Of a stretch of DNA of 64,000 nucleotides, positions 10,381 through 21,500 are shown piece by piece (within the stretch, counting starts at the first letter, position 1; each line of letters starts with the position of its first letter). The notes under the pieces were generated by a model. The model saw nothing but the letters and a program-made list of their open reading frames with translations. It ran no database searches and was not told where the DNA came from. The DNA is from Hericium rajendrae (Eukaryota; Basidiomycota; Agaricomycetes; Russulales; Hericiaceae). Made by a program: the position numbers and the translations under genes. The stretch spans positions 2,088,501 through 2,152,500 of the forward strand of contig CM065879.1 in NCBI GenBank assembly GCA_033439255.1. Reading direction: 5' to 3'.

Positions 10381-10900
10381 GGGGAGTTCTTTAGCCCATT
10401 AAGCAATTTGCGTAGCCTGATGACAGGAAGGACTGCAGTTCGGCGGTCACTGAGTGTTCGTCCGGGAAGCGACGCGAAAAGAATTTTGCGGTCATAGTGG
10501 GCTCCCTGGATCCTGTCGAGAACGGCTTCGTCACCGCGCGATCCACTTCCCTCCGCGGACTACATTGAATCGTACCGCTGACACCCGGCGGGTGTGGCAG
10601 CGCTCAACTATTTTCGAGGGGGGGACGGCACTGCTTCTGACTGCCCGATTTGGCGTTTATGGATGACTTTGTGCGCAAGACCCTGCATCTCTGGTGGCGA
10701 GCTCTGCTTGCATCTCTTTTGGTTTGACTCTCACTTACAAGTGATTGGCTAGGTTTTCTCCGTTTATGAGAACGCATAAACAAGAAAAAAGCACGGGTAT
10801 TGATCTGTCGGCTCCTACATTCCAATCAAAGCATAGATTTTCTGCCGCCAATCTCTCTAGTGAACAAATTGCAGAGATCGTTTCATACTCTATGCTCGGG
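10381..10900 (+). repeat. Degenerate copy of the 6.3-6.8 kb element, upstream of SDR2
   Basis: GGAAGGACTGC...GCGACGCG and CCGATTTGGCGTTT patches match 6370-6430 and 6620-6640 in the same order, and CTCTCTAGTGAACAAAT near 10852 resembles CTCGCTAGCTAAACAAAT near 6747. The matches are patchy, so it is a decayed copy. An ATRKEFC peptide echoes ATRKAFC of the 6.4 kb ORF. Confidence 0.4.
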
Positions 10901-11234
10901 CCAGCAAACAATATTTGAAAGCATTCCAAGTTACTTGCAAGCGCTCGAATCAGCGTGTGCAGCAGTTTCCTGGGTCCATCAGCCTTACATCCTGGAATTG
11001 CGTGTACTCCGCGGGCGGACCTGGGCTTCACGAGAATATCGTCCTTATGATAGCGGGTAATCCAGCCCCGGGTAAATTCGAGGCGGATTCGACGCAGCTT
11101 ATCTGTCTTCTGTCCGGCTCACGAGGGGTCCTCGACTCAATGCCGCTGTTTTCTGCTCCCCAGCCTACTCCATCGATAGCGGGTTGAAATGGGAGAGCTC
11201 GCAGTCGCTCACTCTCCCACCACATTGCAAGACG

Positions 11235-11244
11235 TATAAATACC
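11235..11244 (+). promoter_or_regulatory. TATA box of SDR2
   Basis: TATAAATACC, 79 bp before the SDR2 start codon, shared with SDR3 and nearly with SDR1. Confidence 0.65.
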
Positions 11245-11322
11245 CCGCTGCTTCACCGTGAATTGGACCAACGATCATCGCAACTCAATCATCTCAGCCT
11301 CTCTCTCTCAAGTACCGACAAC

Positions 11323-12503
11323 ATGACTGGTCAACTTGTCTGGCTCATCACTGGCACTTCGTATGTTGTCGTTCCTCCCTTCACTATCATATCTGCTCAC
11401 GCCTGGCAGTTCTGGCCTTGGCCGCCTCATGACCCTCGAGGCCCTGAAGCGCGGTGACAAAGTCATCGCTACCGCCCGCACCCGTTCTATCCACAAGCTC
11501 GACGACCTCAAGCAGCAGGGCGCCGATGTCCTCGAGCTCGAGGTCACTGCCCCGCTGGAGCAGCTCCATGAGATCGCGAAGAAGGCCATAGCCATCCATG
11601 GCCGCGTCGACGTCCTCGTGAATAACGCGGGGTACTACTGCACCGGAGCGTTGGAAGAGACATCGTACGTACCTGGCGACTTTCGCTTCCAGACATCGCT
11701 GACGTCTGCGTGAAGCCCTCAGGAGACCTACGACCAGTTCAAGTATGGTTTTCCTAGACGAACGGCACCATCGAATGCTGACTTCGCCGACATAGCACGA
11801 ACGTATTCGGTGGGCTCAACATGATCAGGGCTTTTCTGCCTTACATGAGGGCCCGCAAGACCGGAACGGTCGTCTGGTTGGGATCTATCGCTGGTTGGAT
11901 GTGAGTAATAATACTTTCCGGCAGTTCATAATGAACATGACCTCGCTTCGACAGTTCTCTTGTGAATGCGGGTCTCTATACCGCCTCCAAGGCTGCAACT
12001 CGTTGTAAGTTCTCTTCTGCTCGTTTGTAGCAGAGTCAATCACTTATCGGTGTGCAGTGATATCGATGACCCTCAACGACGAGCTCGCACCCATCGGACT
12101 GCGAAGCATGGTGTTTGAATTCGGCTACTTCCGTACCGAGTTTCTAAGCGCGACGCAGCGCACACCGTACGTGTCTCGCATCACAGACTATCAGGAAGTT
12201 TGCGGTGCCGCAAATGCTGAATTCCAGGGTGAGTCTTCATTTCTGTTTTCGTCGTCTCATCTCAACTGATGACGCCTCTCAGCCGCTGACGGACATCAGC
12301 CAGGCGATCCCGTCAAAGGCATTTCGGTCATGGCCGACTTCATCCGCGGGGAAGGTGTAGCTAAAGACAAGAAGGTCCCCACGATCATCCATCTCGGGAC
12401 TGATACGATCAACAGTGTCACCGAGACCTGCAAAGAGACTTTGGAGCGTATCGCCGAGTGGAAGGATGTCTTCGTGTCGACTGACTTCCCGAAGGGCGAA
12501 TGA
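11323..12503 (+). CDS. Short-chain dehydrogenase/reductase SDR2, 288 aa
   Basis: Seven exons: 11323-11360, 11410-11664, 11716-11742, 11796-11900, 11955-12004, 12058-12228, 12283-12503. Exon lengths are identical to SDR1 (38, 255, 27, 105, 50, 171, 221). Motifs: TGTSSGLG at 10-17, NNAG at 84-87, Ser137, and Tyr150/Lys154 in YTASK. All introns are GT-AG. The product is a cytosolic NAD(P)-dependent oxidoreductase of unknown substrate. Its sequence is very close to SDR1, so the duplication is fairly recent. It has its own TATA box, so separate transcription is likely. Confidence 0.9.
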
Positions 12504-12599
12504 GCGTTTGCGTTATCTGGCTTAAATTCCCCCTGAAGTGGTCGGCTATCTCCAAGTTGAGTTTGTACGAATAGAGATGCCTTTGAGCTTGTGCTGGAA

Positions 12600-12810
12600 T
12601 ATATGTCTTGTCCTGTTTCAGAATGAGGCGAGCTTCAGACACTATCTCACTGTCCTGCGGTAGGCGCAGTATCTATTATCTAGTTGCAGTCTTTTCACCC
12701 ACTCCCGTACCATCGAAGGAAGTAAGCCGATCTATGACGGGTGGGGTTGCAGGCTCAAGGATGTGGATGCGAGGATCCGTCGGATGTCTCCGTCGCTGAG
12801 CTTTGCCTAA
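12600..12810 (+). repeat. Degenerate copy of the 13.58-13.72 kb exon
   Basis: CCATCGAAGGAAGTAAGCCGATCTATGACGG... and GGATGTGGATGCGAGGATC follow the order of 13610-13710 (GGAGGAACTAAGCCGATTGATGG, GGATCTGGATGGCAGGATC) with changes that break the frame. It is a partial decayed copy of the second exon of the orphan gene. Confidence 0.4.
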
Positions 12811-13174
12811 GCTAGTAGGTCCAAGCAGGTCCAAGCACGCCAATGCGGCGCGTCAAAGCGCGCTCTCATACCATGTGGCCATGCCATACACGTTTCTCTG
12901 ATTTAAGGGTTGCCCTATCGTATCACTATGAAAGAGGTCAAAGCCCTAGGCTTTGACCTATGCCTTCTTAGCTTTGGCTGGTAGCCGATTGCCACCCATG
13001 TACATATATAAGGAGGAGTTTCGAGCCCGTGAATTATCATAAGCTTCTGTACTGCCGTCGCCTAGTCTGCCCAACGAGCAGAGTCCTGTCTCCAGTCCAC
13101 AACTCTCTCTCCCACAACGTGCCGGTTATCTCTTGCGTCTCCTCCGACTCCGATTTAGAAACACGTGGCCAAAT

Positions 13175-13719
13175 ATGTCTACTATCGAGATGGTTTCGAA
13201 CAAGGAGAACGGCAAGCAGGATCCATTCCAGGAGTATTTAGCGGGCCTTATGAAGCCCCAAGGCCAAACTCAAGATCCAGATTCATCGGCCAATGTCAAG
13301 ACTCAGACAGTGGTCGCGTCCGGGGGAACCAACGAATGGAAGCAGAAAAGAAGGCCCCAGTGGTTCCTTCGGCCGCAAAGGTTGAAAAGAAGAAAACGAG
13401 GCGGGCGGGTCGCCGCAGCGCTAGAGAGTCTATCGTGCAGAGGATGCGTAAGTTCCTGTACACCAATGACGAGATCGAACGCTGGCAGATCAGCGAAGAT
13501 GCGGTCCTGGAGGACGGTGAGTTTCTTGGCAGTGGTCACGGCGGCCCATAACGTATGCTGATTGGAGGCATTGTATCTGCAGCATTGCGTTGGATGAAAG
13601 GCGCGGTGCCTATGGAGGAACTAAGCCGATTGATGGCAATGACGGACGAGGCTGCCGAGAATCCAAGGATCTGGATGGCAGGATCAAGCGGACGAGTTCG
13701 TCGCCAAGTTTTGCGCTGA
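13175..13719 (+). CDS. Orphan two-exon gene, model uncertain
   Basis: ATG at 13175 opens a frame to about 13370. A second frame covers about 13330-13516 (lysine/arginine-rich, then QRMRKFLYTNDEIERWQISED), with a good GTGAGT donor at 13517. Exon 13583-13719 (ALRWMKGAVPMEELSRLMAM...) joins this second frame in phase 1. Frames one and two differ, and a link needs either a frameshift or a 38-bp intron (GTTGAA...CGCAG), shorter than usual. It could be a pseudogene. No known domain; the basic stretch could be a nuclear-localisation signal. Confidence 0.3.
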
Positions 13720-14069
13720 GAAGCCACGGCTGCTCTTCAACTTCTGACGACCCAGGCGAGGCGATGTTTCGTCAACGCATTGCTCGTTTAGTTTCTGTTC
13801 CTAAGTATTGCTTTGAACAACGTAGAAGTATTCGAGGCGCTGTAGTCGATGCAATATTCAATATTCGGCGTGTAATTCTCACTCGCCTTAAGCTTGTTCA
13901 AAATACCAGCCATGGGAACTGTTGCGAAGTGAAGTAGACTCGAAGCCTTTCGCCGCCAGTCAATCTATTTAGAGGCCAGATCCGCTGGGCGTCCGAATCC
14001 AGGGAGGACAGTTTGCCTCGTTAGAGATTTCTTGCCACACATTGACATAGGGTCGAAGCTGCAATTAGT
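13720..14069. other. Intergenic region, nothing recognised
   Basis: No gene-like signal. Confidence 0.4.
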
Positions 14070-14147
14070 TTAAGGAGGAAAAGTGACTTCAGTCTTGCAC
14101 GACGCGAACTTTGATGGCATTGGAAGACGACTGGAGACAGTCGAGGA

Positions 14148-14582
14148 AGGACCCATGAATATGCGCCTAGAGGTTGCATCCAAATTTTGGCCTTCCGTCA
14201 GCACAAAATCCATGCCCAAAACGTCCGAATTTGGGTGGGACATCACTTCCCGAGGCCGATCCGTCAGCAAAATGGATCCGAGTTCAGGGGGCAAACAGGG
14301 CAGATTGTGGCCGCATGAAGAGATCGAACATTGAAACCAACGGTAGGTTGTAAGAATTGTGCTTTCTGCCGTTCTCTGCCGGGTTTCTGCCCTCAGCACC
14401 GGATGTCCGTCCGCACCAAGGATGGGAGCTGGGCCAAGAGGCCCCATATTCGTAGCGGTTTCGATCGGACCTCGGCCGAAATTCTGGCCCTTTCGTCCGC
14501 ACCAGGATCCCAGCTTGGACGATTTTTGGGCCTTTTCCGTCAGCATCCCGATGGGACCTTTGGTGGGATATTCATGGGTCCT
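14148..14582. repeat. Repeat-rich element bounded by 15-bp inverted repeats
   Basis: AGGACCCATGAATAT at 14148-14162 is the exact reverse complement of ATATTCATGGGTCCT at 14568-14582. Between them a short motif of the type CCGTCAGCA or CGTCCGCACCA occurs at least five times, often preceded by GGCC and followed by GGATC or ATGGGA. No transposase frame is seen; a 174-codon minus-strand frame covers it but has no recognisable content. It may be a MITE-like nonautonomous element. AAACCCTAACCTAACC follows at 14602-14617. Confidence 0.4.
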
Positions 14583-14619
14583 GTCGAGGAACACTTGATT
14601 GAAACCCTAACCTAACCGT

Positions 14620-15506
14620 GAGCGGCCTTCATCGTGTCTCCCAACTCCCTCAACCAATTTCGTCTGGCAGGATCTATGGTACCACGTTACTTTGATCTTC
14701 GATTCAACTTGGCTGTCGTCGGACGAAGAGGCTTTCTCAGTGTTTATAGCTGAAGAGGGTCAAGTCTGCTGTGTCACTTCATGCGGTCCAGATCTCTGAC
14801 ACAGCAGGGCGGCTGCGATGTGGAATATTTGAGAGCAGCGATCTCCCAATGAGGAGTGTTGGAAGGATAATGGGACAAGGAAACTCGTAAGCCCGCAAAA
14901 ATACCTGCAGTATGATGTCCCGGATATGCTGACTGTCCTCCAAGGTCTCAGTAAGTAGTGCTTCGCGCCATCAGGGATCCAGCAATCGATGTGCCCAGTA
15001 TGATCCACACGACGCCGCAATGGACTGGAGGATATTTTGAGCCATACGCCTAGCTTCTTTGCATATATCAACTTCAGCGCATGTCGCGACACTGTCGTAA
15101 CGGGTCAATGCTTCATATCAGCACGGCCACTGGCTCTTCCACTGTCTGTCTCACTTCACCAACAACTTCAGGGCTAGCGCTCGAAGAAGAGTTCGCTGTT
15201 TCGAAGGGCTCGGCAGTGCCCACGGTACAGTTGACCTTTCCAATCGACTGACAGTTCATCCGGCGGAAACAATACTCCTTCAGGGGGCTTGACTTCAGTC
15301 GATCCACATGAACTCACGTTCACCACAGGATGACTCACGTCGCGGGTCTGTGGGGACGCGGTGTTATCAAACCTGCGCAAGTGTTAGCAGAGCTTGGAAT
15401 CTCGCAGAAGGAAGGAGACTTCCAGGGAAGAAGCGTTCCCTCAACATCCCCTATTCGGTTCATCGGCGCGTCTAGCAATGACGCACGTCTGACGGACCGC
15501 GTACAG
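14620..15506. other. Upstream region of SDR3, nothing recognised
   Basis: No supported gene. Short ORFs on both strands only. Confidence 0.4.
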
Positions 15507-15516
15507 TATAAATACC
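15507..15516 (+). promoter_or_regulatory. TATA box of SDR3
   Basis: TATAAATACC, 81 bp before the start codon of SDR3. Confidence 0.65.
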
Positions 15517-15596
15517 ATTGTGATCGAACGAAATGACCAGCAAACCCGATCTCACAACATACCTCAGCATCATTCACAGCTTCTACCACTAACATC

Positions 15597-16788
15597 ATGC
15601 CCGAACCCCTCGTCTGGCTTATCACTGGCACCTCGTGAGTAGCTCAAACTGCTCTTTACATTGTTCCTCCTCACGCGTTACGCGTTACCACCAGCTCTGG
15701 TCTCGGACGTCTACTCACTCTCGAGGCCCTGTTGCGCGGCGATAAAGTTATTGCGACGGCCCGCACCCGCTCCGTCTGTAAGCTCGACGAGCTCAAGAAA
15801 GCCGGAGCTGCCATCCTCGAGCTCGAGGTAACGGCTCCGCTGGAGGAGCTGCACGTTCTTGCGAAGAAGGCCGTCGCGATTTACGGTCGCGTCGACGTGC
15901 TGGTCAAGAACGCAGGCTACTTCCACGTCGCGGCATTGGAAGAGGCGACGTTCGCGTTCCTCGCACTGGATATTGGCCTTGCGCTAACATTTCTTCAGGC
16001 CTCAGGAAACGATGGACCAGTTCAAGTACGCATTTCGCTTGAACTTCTTTTCTTCGTGCACCGACGATCCTGCGCAGCACAAATATCTTCGGGGGTCTGA
16101 ACATGTGCAGAGCATTCCTGCCTTACATGCGTCCGCAAAGGACAGGGACCGTCGTCTGGCTCGGCTCCATCGGGGGATGGATGTGTGTTCTGCTAACCTT
16201 TCGCGTTCTAGATTTTCCCGCTGACTCCCTCCCCCAGCTCCCTTCCTAACGGAGGTCTGTACGCCGCCACAAAGGCCGCAACTCGCTGTCAGTCCTACCA
16301 TCTTCCGTGCGTCCCGGTATGTTGATTCGCATAAAACACAGCACTCTCGATGACCCTCAACGACGAGCTCGCGCCGCTCGGGCTGCGCAGTATGAACTTC
16401 GAGTTTGGCTACTTCCGCACGGACTTCCTCCAGCCCAGCCAGCGCTCGCCGTACATCCCGCGCATCGAGGACTACAAGGAGGTCTGCGGTGCCGCAGAAG
16501 CCATGTACCAAGGTGCGCTTTCGGCCTGCGAATCAAGCTTAGTCCAAGCTCACTGCGTCATGCACAGCTGCCAATGGGAAACAGCCTGGTGATCCTGTCA
16601 AGGGCATCAGGCTCGTGGTCGATTTTGTCCGCGGGGAGGGCGTCGCGAAGGGCAAGCAGGTCCCGACAATTGTGCACCTCGGGAGCGATACCGTGGAGAG
16701 CGTCACTGCGGCCTGCAACGACACGCTTCATCGTATTGATGAGTGGAGGGACGTATTCACGTCGACAGACTTCCCGAAGGGCACGTAG
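15597..16788 (+). CDS. Short-chain dehydrogenase/reductase SDR3, 288 aa
   Basis: Seven exons: 15597-15634, 15695-15949, 15999-16025, 16078-16182, 16238-16287, 16342-16512, 16568-16788, the same lengths as SDR1 and SDR2. Motifs: TGTSSGLG at 10-17, Ser137 and Tyr150/Lys154 (YAATK). The usual NNAG reads KNAG, with Lys at 84. This residue is normally Asn and helps stabilise the central sheet and cofactor region, so activity may differ. More divergent than SDR1 is from SDR2. Substrate unknown. Confidence 0.88.
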
Positions 16789-17035
16789 CAGCTTGATTCG
16801 CCTGCAATACTTATGGTTGTTCAGTAGAAAGAATTTCGCGTTGTAATATGATTAGAATGTCACAATGGCGAATTGATGCATCCTGGCATGCAAACTGCGA
16901 TTCGATTGCCATTGCTCGCAAGCACTGCCAGAAAAAGATCCAGAAATATTGCTATTGCGATATCGAAGTACACTACTGCGCGCAGTTTCAAGTGAGCTTT
17001 ACATGCTCATCAGATGAAAGTCTGCGGATACCCTG

Positions 17036-17555
17036 TCACCACTTAATTGTGCGACAGGCCCAGTGATTACTCATACACGCGAAAAAAAGGTTGACGTGAG
17101 AACATGTTTCAGGTGAGAGCTCAGCCCGATTGCTCTTGTACCAACCGACCATCCCTTCCAAGACTCTTCGATACTCCTCTTCGATGAGAGCAAGCCTCAA
17201 GTCTAAAGCTTCGCACGGAGCCATCATTTGCTCGGAGCTCATATCTGGGTGCCAGGGAGGTAGAGGCGTTTCCACTGAACACTGAAACATCAGATCTTTA
17301 TTTTGCACCCATGAAGACGTAGGACGTACGGATATCAAGCATTTCGGATCGAAATGTTATGAGGTGTTTCGGTACGCCGATCGCTGCCATCATCTTCCAT
17401 TCTGGGCGCATGCGTTCGAACGTACTATCTGATGCCTGCGATGCAGCCGAGGACACAGGTCTGGACAGTCCCCCGTGGGATGTATGATTACTATCTGTTA
17501 CTCGCAACGTAGACAATGCAGAGCACAAAGATTGGGATACATCCGAGTCCGACAT
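17036..17555 (-). CDS. Family A orphan protein (A5), 154 aa, long class
   Basis: Exons are 17555-17330 and 17274-17036, with intron 17329-17275 (GTACGT...TTCAG, phase 1) at the family position. Motifs: SLCSALSTLRVTD, then an extra stretch with a degenerate second copy (VSSAASQASD), TFERM, IGVPKHLITFRSEMLD; in exon two EYRRVLEGMVGWYKSNR, TCSHVNLFF and a terminal CRTIKW. The long class (A5-A8) differs from A1-A4 by this N-terminal insertion. Upstream, TTCGAAG is followed by GCGC rather than GTGCG, so the 5' UTR donor of its relatives is altered. It marks the inner edge of the left accessory block. Confidence 0.62.
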
Positions 17556-18159
17556 TCGTAGTTCTTGATTGTGGATGTAAAACAGCTGTCAAATTGTCGT
17601 CACATTGACTCTGCAAGTCGACTAACTGAAAAAGCGCCTTCGAATCCAGAAAGATAACAGACTTATGTCCGACGAAACAGAAAGCCAACTATTATAGATT
17701 TAAGGATCATCACTCGTTTTGAGAACAATGGCAAGCACCAATCACACTGCCAATGCAGGATGAAGGGACAAGCATATCTCCGTATTTAGGAAGAGACAAA
17801 GAGCGATGACGGCGCAGTGATTTCGCTCACGTGTGTAGAAAATGTAAAATTCGTAGGTCGGCCTTATGAGACAGTGAAAACAATTGTTCTGCTCTTGCGA
17901 ATGCTGATATCAACGGCTACACGCACCCTTGTCCTACAATTGGCAACTGCATGAATTTTCACCCACCGCACAACGACGCCTCCATTAGCACGAAATCCCT
18001 CAAGAATCAGGGTGGATTTGGGCAAGGTAAGACAGTGTTTCAAGTCCAATTGCATGTAGAAATCGAGGCCCGAATGTCGCAACGACATCTCCGTCAAAAG
18101 CTCTGCTCAAACACAACTCACATCAGCGACAGTCCACGCCAAACAGCCAACGACCTCAC
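17556..18159. other. Intergenic region, nothing recognised
   Basis: Contains the A5 upstream region, with weak similarity to the A1 and A4 flanks around 17640-17800. No further gene is seen. Confidence 0.4.
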
Positions 18160-18594
18160 CTATCCCACCTTCGAGTTCGCCATCCGCTCCTCCAGCGCAT
18201 CCATAGCCATTTCCCGAAACACAATCTCATCGACGTCCGACGGCACCCGCTTACGCTGCCCCCCTCTGCGGCTCGCAGGCCCAAACTGCCCAATCTCAGC
18301 CGCCGCCGGCCACTTCTCCGCGCCATCGACGACAGGCTCCTCTCCAGCAGCGCCCGCTTGCACTTCCGCGGACACTACGGGACTGGTGAGCCTTCGAGAA
18401 ATGGTAAGAACCTGGTACTCACGACACGACGCGGTGCGTTGACGCTCCTGAAGACTCTGAGGGCGCTTCCAGACTTCAAAATGCGGCGTGGCGTAGAGAT
18501 GCGGCGGTATGGCGCGCAGGACGACGACGCAGTCGCCGGGCGGGACGTACGTCTTGGAGAAGCTGCCAGAGCGCACGGGCATGCGGCGCGCCAT
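18160..18594 (-). CDS. Hypothetical protein, 144 aa
   Basis: A single open frame starts at MARRMPVRSGSFSKTY. The N-terminal 45 residues (TYVPPGDCVVVLRAIPPHLYATPHFEVWKR) look like an ordinary folded protein segment. The middle is Ala/Glu-rich, a basic patch (SRRGGQRKR) follows, and the end is an acidic helix (DVDEIVFREMAMDALEERM). GC-rich codon use matches the neighbouring conserved genes. A GTGAGT...CACCAG pair inside would give a 40-nt intron that breaks the frame, so the unspliced reading is preferred. I do not recognise the family. Confidence 0.5.
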   Translation of the reverse strand: MARRMPVRSGSFSKTYVPPGDCVVVLRAIPPHLYATPHFEVWKRPQSLQERQRTASCREYQVLTISRRLTSPVVSAEVQAGAAGEEPVVDGAEKWPAAAEIGQFGPASRRGGQRKRVPSDVDEIVFREMAMDALEERMANSKVG

Positions 18595-19403
18595 CGCGGA
18601 CGAGGACGAACTTTGACAAGGACAGCGGGAGGGCGCATGATTTATGGATGCGAGTATAGGGAGCGGGCGTAAGGCGATGTCTGCGAGCGGATCTACGCGT
18701 GAGACACGGCAGCGGAACTATTCGACCTCGTCAATTCATACCACCTGCATTGCATTCGGTAGCCGTCGTGCGCAAGGTTGCAAGATCGCGAAAGGCCTTC
18801 AGCGTAATCAACAGATCCCGGGCGGATCTGTGCTTCTCTCCTGCTTCCGCTCCGATCTCGAGTTTCAGATTACTGGCGCCACTCACCTCGTCTGCGTTCG
18901 CCGACTTGTGCGGAACGTCCCGGAGCCTGATAACTGGCGTGATCTAATCACTGCGATTGACACAGTGCAGCCGGAGGTCCTGCAAAAGCGGGGAGAGAAG
19001 AAAACAAAAACCATGAATGAAATGAATGTCCGGGCTGCCTGAGCTATTCGGAAAAATATTGAGAATACACTGTATGATATAACGCGGTATGATCTAGTCT
19101 CATACCAAGACCCTCCCTCCGGCGCTTAGAGGAGGGGCTGACCGAGCCTACGGTATGATCAGAAATGATGACCATTCAATGGAGAGGTGAAGTAAAAGTC
19201 GAAAACCCAAAAGCCCGAGACGAAACATAGAGACACATGATTGATGGGACACAGTATCAGCGAGAGACGGGGCTGGTGGCGAGATCAACGAGTGCGGGTA
19301 GAGGTGATAGGAACGGGAGCCGAAGGGACGTGGCTTGTCGTCGGTCTGAGCCTATTGAGAAATCAATCGTTAGAAATGCCAAAGAAAGAGCGTACGTAGA
19401 TAA
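18595..19403. other. Intergenic region, nothing recognised
   Basis: Between the start of the 18.2 kb gene and the 3' end of the stress-protein gene. A plus-strand ORF at 18644-19042 has no domain or splice support. Confidence 0.4.
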
Positions 19404-20431
19404 TTACTCGTCAAAGTGTAGTCCACGTTTAGGATTCGCGCGGCGCTTCTCCATCGTCTTGCGAACCTTGCTCTGGGGGCGAACGACGATGATGGGCACT
19501 GGCGAGTGACTGAGGCAGTACTTCGAGACACTGCCCATGCCGGGAGCACCGAAGGCCGCGCCCCACGCCTGCTTCATCCCGCGGATGCCACGCGTTCCGA
19601 CCACAACCGAGTCGGGTCGGTACAGAGCGATCAGTCGATCGATGGTAGTCACGACTTTGCCCGCAATGAACTCGACGATGATGGAGAGCTGCAGGGAAAT
19701 CACATTGGCTTCTAGTCAAGAGACATAGGCGCCACAAACTAACCTTGCGGTCTGGATCTACGTCCATACATTTATCTTGTATGCGCCGCATAAGCTCACG
19801 AGCCTCTTCGCGAACAACATCATGATCCTTTTCTACGAGTTACACTGCGTCAGTGGATAAATGGATCGTCAAAGTGCTGAAACGAACCAAGATCCTCCTG
19901 ATCAATTCCCCTGAAGACAACCAGCTCATCCCCGTCCTGCGCCAGATTCTCAATGGTCCACTCTAAGGCCTGCCGCCCGCTCTCATCCTCGCTAGCCGCA
20001 CACAGGTATACACGAGTATGTCGGGTGCGCGCATATCCATCCGACTTAACTTGAAGCGTAAAAGAAAACATGGATGCAGCGGGATTCTCAAAAGTGTCAA
20101 ACGACACTTTGGGCGTGTAGCCCTGCGAGACACACGGTGCCATGATAGTCGACTGCGCGGGTGAGAGGGTGGAGTACGGAGTGAGAGGGACGCTAGGCGA
20201 CGGGCTGATGGGAACGGCAGTGATATTCGACGACGACGGCGCCAGCGAAGAGCTGGCCGAGGTTGTCTGAGAGCCTTGGCCAAGTTGCAGGGAAGACAGC
20301 AAAGGCGAACTGAGCATGCGGGGAGAGACGGGAGGCGTGACAAGAAGGTTCGGCGTGGACGGACGCGAGGTATGTTTCATCGCCGAGCGCAAGGGCAGCT
20401 GCACAGTCGACTGGTGGTTACTCTCACTCAT
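19404..20431 (-). CDS. Universal stress protein (UspA) family protein, 305 aa
   Basis: Three exons: 20431-19888, 19832-19744, 19688-19404 (918 nt in total). After a Ser/Thr/Pro-rich N-terminal extension of about 120 residues, a UspA fold starts around RVYLCAASEDESGRQALEWTI. It includes ELVVFRG, a helix rich in charged residues, SIIVEFIAGKV, and the nucleotide-binding stretch SVVVGTRGIRGM...GSVSKYCLSHSPVPIIVV, which fits the G-x2-G-x9-G(S/T) ATP-binding pattern of the family. Fungal Usp proteins often have such long extensions; their role is stress related but poorly defined. ATG at 20431 is preferred; the frame continues upstream toward the divergent WW gene. Confidence 0.85.
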
Positions 20432-20656
20432 CTTGGTTGCAGAAGTACTCGCTCGTCGTCGTTTGGGAGATATGGACGCCGTGGTGGTGGTGTTGGTCGT
20501 TGTCGAGGAAGAGGTGGTCGTCGTTGCTGTCGTCGTTCGCGTCGCCGCGTCAAAGTCGAGGCGGGCGGCCCGGCACAGCCCGCAGCAAGATGATCGGACT
20601 TTGAATCCAGCAGCACCAGCCACAGCCGCGCTCGCCGTCCTTTGCCTTCGTCCCCG

Positions 20657-21500
20657 ATGTCGCCCACAGCGAGCAAAAGCCCCAGTCCGTCACCAGACGC
20701 AGTTCCCGAACCCTCCAAAGCCAAGGAGCCTTCTCTAGGTGCCGAGGAGGCAAAGGAAGAGTCAGCCGCACCAGAGGCTTCAACCTCGGCCTCTTCTTCC
20801 AACGATGTCCCGGTTCCTGAACCTACTGCAGAGCCATCTTCAGCCTCGCCCGCGACCCCGTCGACTAGCACGGGCGCGCTAGCAGCCGGAGACTGGCAGG
20901 CGATATGGGCGCCCACGCACAACGCTTACTACTTCTACAACGCCGTTACGCAGCAGACCACTTGGGAGAATCCCCTGCAGCAGGCTGCGGCCTCGTCCTC
21001 CACCTCGCCCGCACCGGCCGACGGCCAGCCCTCTGGGGGCAGGACGCCGCCGTCCGCAGCGCAGATCTACGCCCTCCAGGAGGCGGCCATCGCGCAGGGC
21101 ATCGACCCGTCTCTGGCGTATCTCGACCCGTCGCTCGCCGGACCTGCCGGGCCCTCCGGCGCGTACGCGTACACTGCGAAGTTCAATGCGCGCACGGGCG
21201 CGTTCGCGAAGCCGGACGCGCGCGACCCGACGCATCTGTCTGAGTTCGAGCGCGCGAAGCGTATGAGCGAGGTGTACTTCGATGTCGGTGCTTGGGAGCA
21301 GGAGGTGGAGAAGCGGAAGAAGGAGGAAGACGAAAATGGCAAGAAGCGCAAGAGGCCTACGAAGAAGGATCTGGTGAGTCCCGTTTATCTGTGCTTCGTG
21401 GAGGAACACTCGTGCTGACGGTCATCTCTCTTGATAGGAACGATTCAAAGAACAGAAGAAACAGAAGAAGATCGCAAAGACGGCATGGCTCCGTACATAA
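20657..21500 (+). CDS. WW-domain protein, 259 aa
   Basis: Two exons, 20657-21373 and 21438-21500. An N-terminal Ser/Pro/Glu-rich region of about 75 residues precedes one WW domain (WQAIWAPTHNAYYFYNAVTQ, ending in TTWENP) with both signature tryptophans and the final proline. The C-terminal half has HLSEFERAKRMSEVYFDV and a highly basic coiled-coil tail (KRKRPTKK, RFKEQKKQKK). WW domains bind proline-rich ligands; the basic tail suggests a nuclear mRNA-processing factor, which is inference. It is divergent from the Usp gene (225 bp between start codons) and convergent with CSN1. Confidence 0.82.

Noticed and set aside
14070-14594. 174-codon minus-strand ORF
   Set aside because: It covers the inverted-repeat element and repeats the internal motif; the protein has no recognisable content.
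20428-20922. Minus-strand ORF opposite the WW gene
   Set aside because: Antisense shadow of a GC-rich Ser/Pro/Glu coding region with no domain.
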